Shown in pieces: positions 56,561 to 64,000 of a stretch of DNA of 64,000 bases. Numbering within the stretch: the first letter of the stretch is position 1; each line of letters opens with the position of its first letter. Both the position numbers and the translations under genes were made by a program. The notes under the pieces are model-generated. The model worked only from the letters and a program-made list of their open reading frames with translations. It searched no databases and was not told the origin of the DNA. Source of the stretch: JACPNO01 sp963825405 (GTDB lineage: Bacteria > Acidobacteriota > Terriglobia > Bryobacterales > Bryobacteraceae); the NCBI GenBank assembly GCA_963825405.1, contig CAWGTB010000001.1:558001-622000 (forward strand), written 5' to 3'.

Positions 56561-58690
56561 TTACTGCGCGTGCACCTGATCGACAGCAAACTGCGCCCCG
56601 GTACCGTGGCAGACCGCGCAGGCTTCGCCGAGCGAGGTCGTATTCGAGAGTACGTGCGAAGCCGTCGGGATATCCACGTGACATCCGGTGCAAGCCGAGC
56701 CAATCGCCTGAATCGGATTGATCGGACCCTGCGGGTCGACGACTGCATTCAAGCCGGTTAGGGTCAGGTCGTTCTGCTCGCTGCTGTTGACATGGCACAG
56801 CGAGCAATTGTGCGTGTCGCCGGGCTCTCCCTGGGGGCTCATTGCCGGAAAACGAACGCCGCTGAAATCGTTGTGGCTGCCGCCGAACCCCACCACTACG
56901 TAAGGCCGGTTGGCGGGGAGGTTGTCGCCGGTATGGATGCGGTGAACTAGCAGGTTGAAGTTGATGCCTTGCGGGGGGAGCGCCTTGTCGGCGGCCACTA
57001 CTGCGTTGCCACGCACGGAAGCGTCCGTATTCGATGGATTGTGGCACATCACGCAGTACTCGGTCTGATTGCGCAGCCCGCCATGCAGGGAAAGTTCCAC
57101 GTGGCAGTTGTTACAATTGCTCGTCGCAACCACTTCCCGCCGCGGCGCAACTGGCGATCCGTCGACCGAGAAATACATCACCGGGTTCTTGGCTCCGTAG
57201 GAAATGCTTTGCTGGATAGTGGTATTGGCAAGAACGGTCTCGGTTCGCCGCGCTTCCATGCCGATCTCGTAGCTTCCGGTCGCGCCCGCCGGAACGGCGT
57301 GTTTGAAGGTGTACGTGCAGGTTCCGGAGGAGTCGCAAACGGCTGCCTTGATGGCGCTTTCCTGCACATATCCAGGCGTGGTTACATCGCTGCCGAAACT
57401 GGTGTAGCCGTAATCGGTGGTCGGGCCCGCCATGGTTACGTTCAACGTCGCCACCGCGGACAGGGGAACCCCATTCCCCTTGCTATCCTGCACCGTGAAG
57501 GTCACGACCGGCGCTTTGCCAGCCGTCCCGTTGGTGATGCTGGTGATGTTGACCACCAACCCGGAGAGCAGAGTGGAATCCACGGGCACCACATGCGCGC
57601 CCTTGATCGAGGCGTCGAAGTCAATCTCGCCCTGGGCGATGTGGCAAGTGGTGCAAAGATTGTCGTCAAATTGCGGACCGCCGGGATGGTTTTGCCCGCT
57701 GGCGAAATTGACGTCATCATGGCAGGCGCCGCAGGCGGCGCGGCTGGCTTTGGTCAGATACGCGGTGGCCTGGGTCGCGCCTGCTTTTTGCGAGTGGCAC
57801 GTTTCGCAGCGGCGGACATCGGCCGGGAAAACCACCGTCGACCAATCGCTCACGCTCTGATTGAAGCCGATAATCTGATAAGGCTTCCCGCCGATGACGC
57901 TGGGCAGGCTCGATCCCATGTGGATCTTGTGGATCATGACTTTGTAGTCGACCGTGTTACCAGTATCGGGGTCGGTGGTTTGGGGAGTATGGCACAGCAC
58001 GCACAGTTCGACGCTGCGCCGCGCGCCGCCATGTGCTGCCAGTTGATCGTGGCACGTGTTGCAGGCTTCGGTCCGCACGACATCGCGGGTGGTCACCACC
58101 GCCGTGCCGTTGGGAACGAAATTGTACACGTTATCTGCGAAGAATGTGCCCAGGTTGAAGCCGGTCAGGTCGCGCGAGGAGTAAACGCCGATGCTGTGGG
58201 TCGCGGTGCGATCGATGGTCGCCGGAGCCTTGGTGTGGAAAGTATAAACGTACTCGCCATTACCGACCTGCTGGTAGGAGCCGCCCGAATCGGTCCCCGC
58301 TTGAATGGCTGAGACGCCGTTAATCGGACTCTTCTGTGACCGTGTCGTGTAGGCGGTGTACTGTTGCTGTCCAGCTGAGATGGTGGCGGCGATGAAACTG
58401 GTACTGACTGTGCCTGGAGTAAGGGTGCCGGTGCGGTCAAGCGGCAAGCCCTCCGGATCAGTCAGCTTGAATTTCGCCGTGATGGTGCCATCGGCGGCCA
58501 CGCTGGCGGATTCAATCTGGACCACCAGACCTGGCCGGACGAACGCGACAATACCCGGGTCGGCGAAGAAGGCTTTCTGCCGCTTGGTGAAGTGCGGCTT
58601 GGGCGCGCTGATCAGCGCCACTGTACCCAGTAGGAAGGCCACGAGGGAGACAAAACGCACAGCCCTCGCTACACCCATCTGTTTTCCCAT
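56561..58690 (-). CDS. OmcA/MtrC-family decahaem c-type cytochrome
   Basis: A surface-exposed cytochrome of 709 residues that would pass electrons to extracellular acceptors such as metal oxides. GGGGAG lies six bases before the ATG at 58690. A signal peptide (ARAVRFVSLVAFLLGTVALI) is followed by a beta domain, haems in CNTCH, CVLCH, CETCH, CGACH and CTTCH, a second beta domain with Ig-like strands (APVVTFTVQDSKGNGVPLSA), and haems in CNNCH, CVMCH, CSLCH, CTGCH and CAVCH. This two-block layout of five plus five haems is the family signature. No lipobox is present, unlike Shewanella MtrC, so its surface anchoring differs. It is the first gene of the minus-strand conduit operon. Confidence 0.92.
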   Translation of the reverse strand: MGKQMGVARAVRFVSLVAFLLGTVALISAPKPHFTKRQKAFFADPGIVAFVRPGLVVQIESASVAADGTITAKFKLTDPEGLPLDRTGTLTPGTVSTSFIAATISAGQQQYTAYTTRSQKSPINGVSAIQAGTDSGGSYQQVGNGEYVYTFHTKAPATIDRTATHSIGVYSSRDLTGFNLGTFFADNVYNFVPNGTAVVTTRDVVRTEACNTCHDQLAAHGGARRSVELCVLCHTPQTTDPDTGNTVDYKVMIHKIHMGSSLPSVIGGKPYQIIGFNQSVSDWSTVVFPADVRRCETCHSQKAGATQATAYLTKASRAACGACHDDVNFASGQNHPGGPQFDDNLCTTCHIAQGEIDFDASIKGAHVVPVDSTLLSGLVVNITSITNGTAGKAPVVTFTVQDSKGNGVPLSAVATLNVTMAGPTTDYGYTSFGSDVTTPGYVQESAIKAAVCDSSGTCTYTFKHAVPAGATGSYEIGMEARRTETVLANTTIQQSISYGAKNPVMYFSVDGSPVAPRREVVATSNCNNCHVELSLHGGLRNQTEYCVMCHNPSNTDASVRGNAVVAADKALPPQGINFNLLVHRIHTGDNLPANRPYVVVGFGGSHNDFSGVRFPAMSPQGEPGDTHNCSLCHVNSSEQNDLTLTGLNAVVDPQGPINPIQAIGSACTGCHVDIPTASHVLSNTTSLGEACAVCHGTGAQFAVDQVHAQ

Positions 58691-58957
58691 GCGATTCTCC
58701 CCGCACTCCTAGTGCAGGTGGAGCCCCAAAGTTCTCCCGCCATTAATGTGCCGGTTTCCTAGGGTTTTTGTTCGATTTTCCAGTAAATGCCCATTCGCGT
58801 TGGTGCGAAATTTGCCCCAGACCTGGGTGAAATGGCCCAAATTAGGTGCAATTATTGCGTTTCGAGGCGACTCACATCGCGGATAATAACCCAGACAGCC
58901 TCGCTTCCGGCTGTGGACGTGAACGTGCAAGTGCGTAGGCCAGCGAAAGGGGGCGTC
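58691..58957. promoter_or_regulatory. Divergent promoter region of the electron-transfer cluster
   Basis: A 267-base gap between the OmcA-like gene (leftward) and the Cys-rich gene (rightward). It contains GTGCGAAAT (58803-58811, complement ATTTCGCAC) and ATGGCCCAAA (58832-58841). Both resemble pieces of the gap at 60769-60905. GATAAT at 58882-58887 is a possible -10 box, but the best -35 candidate is 21 bases away. No gene is seen. Confidence 0.4.
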
Positions 58958-59341
58958 ATGCAACGCTCTTTGGAAGACCTGGAAAAGATACTGCGGACGC
59001 AGGTTTGTAGTGTTTGCACGGACCGGCTGGAAGATGGCAGTTGCGGCTTGGAAGACCCGGAGGATTGCGCGTTATTCCGGATGCTGCCCCAAACCGCCAG
59101 AGCCATTCAGGCCACCGATAGCGAGGACATTCGCGAGTACGTACGCGCCATTCGCGAAAACGTTTGCTTGATCTGCCGCGACGCTCTTCCTGACGGTTCC
59201 TGTGAAACCCGGGAACAGGTCCGCTGCGCGCTGGACGCATACCTGGTATTGGTCGTCGGTGCGCTGGAAGAAGCCACCGGCAAGACCTTCGATCACGTGC
59301 CGGCCGGTGTGTCCGCTCCTCTGATCATGCCTGCGCTATGA
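58958..59341 (+). CDS. Cys-rich protein of unknown function beside NapC-like cytochrome
   Basis: A 127-residue protein started at the ATG at 58958 after AAAGGGGG; the frame continues upstream but without credible protein. It holds paired Cys motifs: CSVCTDRLEDGSCG, then DCALF, and in a second half CLICRDALPDGSCE and RCALD. These are two repeats of the same 50-60 residue unit, probably binding metal ions or an iron-sulfur cluster. There is no signal peptide. The stop overlaps the NapC-like start by four bases. It may help mature the cytochrome or act as a redox sensor; neither is shown. Confidence 0.65.
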   Translation: MQRSLEDLEKILRTQVCSVCTDRLEDGSCGLEDPEDCALFRMLPQTARAIQATDSEDIREYVRAIRENVCLICRDALPDGSCETREQVRCALDAYLVLVVGALEEATGKTFDHVPAGVSAPLIMPAL

Positions 59342-60768
59342 CGGCTTCGGAGTTGCGCCGCTGGGCGGCTCCCATTATTTACCTGGCCAACAACTGGATC
59401 AGTCTGGCGGGCGTGGTCATCGTCACTTCGGCCACGGTGTTTTGGCTCTTCATGCTGCCGGCTTCGCTGCGCGGCGTGGAGAACCCCTACTCCGGCATTC
59501 TGCTCTACCTGGCGCTGCCGGCGGTGTTTTTCGCCGGTTTGATTCTCATCCCGCTGGGAATTGCCTGGCGCAGGCGTCGTGAACGGCATTCCGGGAAGCT
59601 GCCGGAGAGCTTTCCGCCGCTGGATTTTCGCAATCTGGAACTGCGGCGTCTGGGCAGCTTCGTGGTCCTCACCACATTTGTCAATGTTGTGATTGCCGGA
59701 CAGCTAAGCTACAGCGCGGTGAGTTATATGGACAGTACCGGCTTCTGCGGGCAGGCCTGCCATTCGGTGATGAATCCCGAGTTTACGGCGCACCAGGTCG
59801 CGCCTCATTCGAATGTCGAATGCGTCAAGTGCCACGTTGGTCCTGGCGCAGGCTCATTTGTGCGCAGCAAAATGGCCGGAACCCGTCAACTGTTCGCCCT
59901 GATTACCAACACCTATTCGCGTCCAATTGCCGTGCCGGTCGAAAATTTGCGGCCGGCGCGGGAGACCTGCGGCGAGTGCCACGCCTCCAACATTGATTCC
60001 GGGGACCACATGCGGGTGGTCGCGAAATATGGCGCAGGCGAAGCTAACCCGCCGGTCAAGACGGTTCTGATGATGCATGTCGGCGGGGGCAGGAGCGCGC
60101 AGGGAATTCATGGAGCGCATCTGGGCCCGGGCGTTCGCGTTCGTTATGCGTACTCCGACCGCCAGCGGCAGAACATTCCGTGGGTCGAGCATCGGGACGG
60201 CGGCGGGCGCGTCACCGTCTTTGCGGCGAGCGACGCCAAAGCGCCGCTGCCTGGCAACTTACCCATTCGCGAAATGGACTGCCTCGACTGCCACAATCGG
60301 CCCAGTCATACCTACGAAATGCCGGAAGCTGCCGTCGATCGCGCCTTGGCAACTGGGGCGATTTCCGCATCTCTACCCTTCGCTAAGCAGCAGAGCATGG
60401 AAATTCTGAACCGGCCCTATACTTCGGGCGCTGATGCCGCCACGCGAATTCCGGCCGATTTCGAGGCGTATTACCGGCAGAAACAGCCGGCCAGTTATGA
60501 GAGCCGGCGCCCGGAGATCGTCCATGCGGCCGCGGCGCTACTGGCGATTTACAGCCGCAACGTCTTCCCGGAAATGAAAATTAACTGGGGCACATACCCC
60601 AATCATCTCGGCCACACCGATTCTCCCGGCTGTTTTCGCTGTCACGACGACTCACATGTGGCGGCCGGCGGCGCCAAGATCACCCAGGACTGCAATGCCT
60701 GTCACAACGTCCTGGCGATGGAGGAAGCCGCGCCCAAAATCCTGGCCGATATCGGGCTCGACAAGTAA
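59338..60768 (+). CDS. NapC/NirT-type inner-membrane multihaem quinol cytochrome (ImcH-like)
   Basis: A 476-residue cytochrome with three transmembrane segments at about residues 20-40, 52-78 and 105-125 (SLAGVVIVTSATVFWLFML; LYLALPAVFFAGLILIPL; GSFVVLTTFVNVVIAG). The haem region starts with an unusual CGQACH (CxxxCH) followed by SVMNPEF, the layout of ImcH/CbcL-type cytochromes, then CVKCH, CGECH, CLDCH, CFRCH and CNACH. It would oxidise membrane quinol and feed the periplasmic decahaem cytochrome, completing an electron conduit to the cell surface. It is transcribed away from the conduit operon and overlaps the Cys-rich gene. Confidence 0.88.
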   Translation: MTASELRRWAAPIIYLANNWISLAGVVIVTSATVFWLFMLPASLRGVENPYSGILLYLALPAVFFAGLILIPLGIAWRRRRERHSGKLPESFPPLDFRNLELRRLGSFVVLTTFVNVVIAGQLSYSAVSYMDSTGFCGQACHSVMNPEFTAHQVAPHSNVECVKCHVGPGAGSFVRSKMAGTRQLFALITNTYSRPIAVPVENLRPARETCGECHASNIDSGDHMRVVAKYGAGEANPPVKTVLMMHVGGGRSAQGIHGAHLGPGVRVRYAYSDRQRQNIPWVEHRDGGGRVTVFAASDAKAPLPGNLPIREMDCLDCHNRPSHTYEMPEAAVDRALATGAISASLPFAKQQSMEILNRPYTSGADAATRIPADFEAYYRQKQPASYESRRPEIVHAAAALLAIYSRNVFPEMKINWGTYPNHLGHTDSPGCFRCHDDSHVAAGGAKITQDCNACHNVLAMEEAAPKILADIGLDK

Positions 60769-60905
60769 GGCGCGCGCCGCCCGCCGAGGTATGGTATTTC
60801 GCGCAGAGATGGCCCAAACCTGCGCCATTTCGCGCAGCGTTCTGCGTAAGCCCACCAAATAGTGGTAAGAATGTTGCGATGGCGGACTAATCCGTCGATC
60901 GCCAA
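60769..60905 (+). promoter_or_regulatory. Gap with tandem repeat upstream of the histidine kinase
   Basis: An 11-base direct repeat ATTTCGCGCAG occurs at 60796-60806 and 60827-60837, 31 bases apart (about three helical turns). ATGGCCCAAA (60809-60818) lies between them and recurs at 58832-58841. This looks like a two-site binding region for a regulator, possibly the downstream response regulators. No gene is seen. Confidence 0.45.
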
Positions 60906-62468
60906 ATGCCACTTCCCGACTTCAACCTCCTCCTTGATTTTTGTCCGCTGGCCGTGGTGGCGTTCGATACCCGGAGTGAGGTTTCAATCTGGAACCGCCG
61001 CGCGGAAGACATGTTTGGATGGAAGGCTGAAGAGGTCCGTGGCCGAACACTCTGGAAGGAGAGCACCGCACTCCCGCTACGGGTGGAAGCTCACTTGCGG
61101 GGGACAACGCATGATGAGGGTGAACTTCCGGCAAAAGGTGGGGGCCTGGTCGAGGTCAGGGTGTGGACGGAGCCGATTCGGGATGCCCAAGGCCAACAGA
61201 AGGGTACGCTTGCGTTCATTGAAGACATTACGCTTCACCGCGCCGTGCAGCGTGAGCATGTGGAGCTAGTGGCGCGCGAAGAAGAAGCCCGGACGCAGGC
61301 CCTTATCGAACGGCGTTTCCGTGAACTGCTGGAAGCTGCTCCTGACGCGATCATCGAAGCCGATGGCGAAGGCCGGATCGTGCTGTTCAACCCGGTCACT
61401 GAGAAGCTGTTCGGTTATAGCAGCCAGGAACTGATGGGCCAGCCGGTCGAGATGCTGATTCCGGACGAGCTTCGTGGCAAGCATGTAAGCAATCGCGCTC
61501 AGTACCGGGACCATCCGTCCAGTCGTCCCATGGGCACAGGGCTGCCCCTTTACGGGCGTCGTAAGGACGGCACGCAGTTCCCGGTAGAGATCAGTTTGAG
61601 TCCAGTCAAATCCGAAGACGGGTTTCGTGTCACGGCGATCATACGCGATGTGAGCGATCGCAAACAGATCGAACATCAGATGCGCGCCATTCAGGAAAAA
61701 TTCGCCGCCGAACTATCGGTCAAGAATCAGGAGTTGGAGCGCCGCAACCTGGAGATCGAGCGTGCGGACCGGCTCAAGAGCGAGTTCCTGGCCAGCATGA
61801 GCCACGAATTACGCACGCCGCTCCACACCATCATCGGCTTTTCCGAGATTCTCGCCGAGGAGCTGGAAGGGCCGGTCAATGAGAAGCAGCGGCGCTTCAT
61901 CAACCACATTCATAACGATTCGCTGCACCTGCTGGAGTTGATCAACGACATTCTGGATTTGAGCAAGATTGAGTCCGGCAGGCTTGAACTGCGGCGGGAG
62001 AACTTCCTGCTGGACGCTTCGGTCGAGGAAGTGCGCGCCAGCATTCTGCCCCAGGCGGAAGCGAAGTCGATTGGCGTCACGACCAATATCCCAGCCGGCC
62101 TCTCGCTGCGCGCCGACCGCATCCGTCTGAGGCAGATCCTGCTCAATCTGCTGAGCAACGCGGTGAAGTTCACTCCGGCGGGCGGGAAAATTTCCTTGGA
62201 AGCTGCGCGGCGCGGTGGATTCGCCGAGATCTCCGTCGCCGATACCGGGATCGGGATTCCCCCCGCAGAGCACCAATCCGTGTTCGATAAGTTTTACCAG
62301 GTCGGCGCGACGACCAAAGGGGTCCGCGAGGGTACCGGGTTGGGGCTGGCCATCACCAAGCGGCTGGTGGAGGAACACGGCGGTAGAATTTGGCTGGAAA
62401 GCCAGCCCGGCAAAGGCAGCCTATTCTCTTTCACTGTGCCTCTCTCGGGCGAAGGGGCCAAAAAATGA
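60906..62468 (+). CDS. PAS-domain sensor histidine kinase
   Basis: A 520-residue kinase without transmembrane segments, so it likely senses a cytosolic signal. The order is PAS (about 8-120; LLDFCPLAVVAFDTRSEVSI, WNRRAEDMFGWKAEEVRG), PAS (about 137-255; LLEAAPDAIIEADGEGRIV), HisKA (phospho-acceptor His300 in MSHELRTPLHTII) and HATPase (NLLSNAVKFT, VADTGIGIP, GTGLGLAITKRL). No haem-binding residues are obvious in the PAS domains. The stop overlaps the receiver gene by four bases. With the following two genes it forms a phosphorelay that may control the cytochrome cluster next door. Confidence 0.93.
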   Translation: MPLPDFNLLLDFCPLAVVAFDTRSEVSIWNRRAEDMFGWKAEEVRGRTLWKESTALPLRVEAHLRGTTHDEGELPAKGGGLVEVRVWTEPIRDAQGQQKGTLAFIEDITLHRAVQREHVELVAREEEARTQALIERRFRELLEAAPDAIIEADGEGRIVLFNPVTEKLFGYSSQELMGQPVEMLIPDELRGKHVSNRAQYRDHPSSRPMGTGLPLYGRRKDGTQFPVEISLSPVKSEDGFRVTAIIRDVSDRKQIEHQMRAIQEKFAAELSVKNQELERRNLEIERADRLKSEFLASMSHELRTPLHTIIGFSEILAEELEGPVNEKQRRFINHIHNDSLHLLELINDILDLSKIESGRLELRRENFLLDASVEEVRASILPQAEAKSIGVTTNIPAGLSLRADRIRLRQILLNLLSNAVKFTPAGGKISLEAARRGGFAEISVADTGIGIPPAEHQSVFDKFYQVGATTKGVREGTGLGLAITKRLVEEHGGRIWLESQPGKGSLFSFTVPLSGEGAKK

Positions 62469-62823
62469 AAAAGGTTCTGATTGCCGATGACAAAGCGACG
62501 GGCCGCGAGCTGGTCCGGACGGTCCTCGAAAAATCGAATTACGAAGTCAGCGAAGCTGCCGACGGTTTAGAGGCGGTGAGGCGTGCCCGGGAAATTCGGC
62601 CCGATCTCATCATCCTCGACTTGCATATGCCCGAGCTGGATGGATATGGCGTGCTCCAGGAACTTCGGCGCGATCCGCAATTTGCCGCCACGCCCATCGT
62701 GGCGCTCACTGCGAGCGCCATGCAGGGCGACAGGGAGAAAGCCTTGGCGCTCGGTTTCACCAGCTACATCAGTAAGCCGATCAGCCTGGGCCTGTTGCGA
62801 AGCGAGTTAGCCCGTCTGCTGAC

Positions 62824-62827
<4 letters not shown>
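62465..62827 (+). CDS. Single-domain response regulator (CheY-like receiver)
   Basis: A 120-residue receiver domain starting MKKVLIADDKATGRELVRTV at an ATG that overlaps the kinase stop. The phospho-acceptor Asp lies in LIILDLHMPELDG (about 52), with the conserved Thr in VALTASAMQGD and Lys in YISKPIS. It has no output domain, so it probably relays phosphate or acts by binding a partner. Its stop overlaps the next start (ATGA). Confidence 0.93.

Positions 62828-64000
<1,173 letters not shown>

Noticed and set aside
56969..58312. 447-residue plus-strand frame across the OmcA-like cytochrome
   Set aside because: Antisense to ten CxxCH sites; composition is that of a mirrored cytochrome gene.
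60809..60826. Possible sigma-54 promoter TGGCCCAAACCTGC before the kinase
   Set aside because: The gap between GG and GC is one base too short for a sigma-54 site.

Overview
The window is GC-rich, densely coded DNA, most likely from an Acidobacteriota chromosome (Solibacter/Bryobacterales-like). That assignment is an inference from the gene mix: acidobacterial-style multihaem cytochromes, secreted PQQ-type propellers, DUF4157 proteins, and an RND pump beside sigma-54 activators. I see no rRNA, tRNA, transposase, integrase or CRISPR array.

Layout: (1) 1-4783, minus strand: tripartite RND multidrug pump (outer-membrane factor cut by the window edge, HAE1 permease, lipoprotein adaptor). (2) 4857-9139: two STAS proteins, a membrane-anchored unknown, a GAF-GAF-sigma54 activator, and two copies of a 55-bp hairpin repeat. 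(3) 9216-15133: a large unknown protein with a likely CTG start, then two divergent DUF4157 metallopeptidase-like genes, one broken by a deletion. (4) 15134-15556: leader with inverted repeats and a candidate promoter. (5) 15557-37902: extracellular contractile injection system (eCIS) operon: sheath, tube, baseplate chaperone-like protein, proline-rich protein, Pvc16-like cap, AAA+ ATPase, tube adaptor, LysM, hub (gpD), spike (gpV), gp25, two gpJ-like wedges, a gpI/beta-helix protein and a DUF6519 protein. (6) 37899-46129, apparently the same transcript: a degenerate and an intact ATP-grasp protein, a glycosyltransferase/methyltransferase/glycosyltransferase fusion, a GH13 alpha-amylase without signal peptide, a secreted PQQ propeller and a metallopeptidase-like candidate cargo. 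This is the least explained and most interesting part. (7) 46134-51688, minus: CusCBA-type metal efflux, heavily frameshifted. (8) 52249-58690, minus: an extracellular electron-transfer conduit (OmcA/MtrC-like decahaem, DmsE/MtrA-like decahaem, MtrB-like barrel, tetrahaem and monohaem cytochromes). (9) 58958-64000, plus: Cys-rich protein, NapC/ImcH-like quinol cytochrome, PAS histidine kinase, receiver, and an NtrC-type regulator cut by the window end.

At least fourteen one- or two-base frameshifts interrupt otherwise well-conserved proteins, several in runs of three identical bases. This looks more like residual assembly error than decay of many unrelated genes, so frameshifted genes are given as whole loci with the break noted. 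The DUF4157 deletion at about 14310 and the damage to the CusC-like gene may be real.
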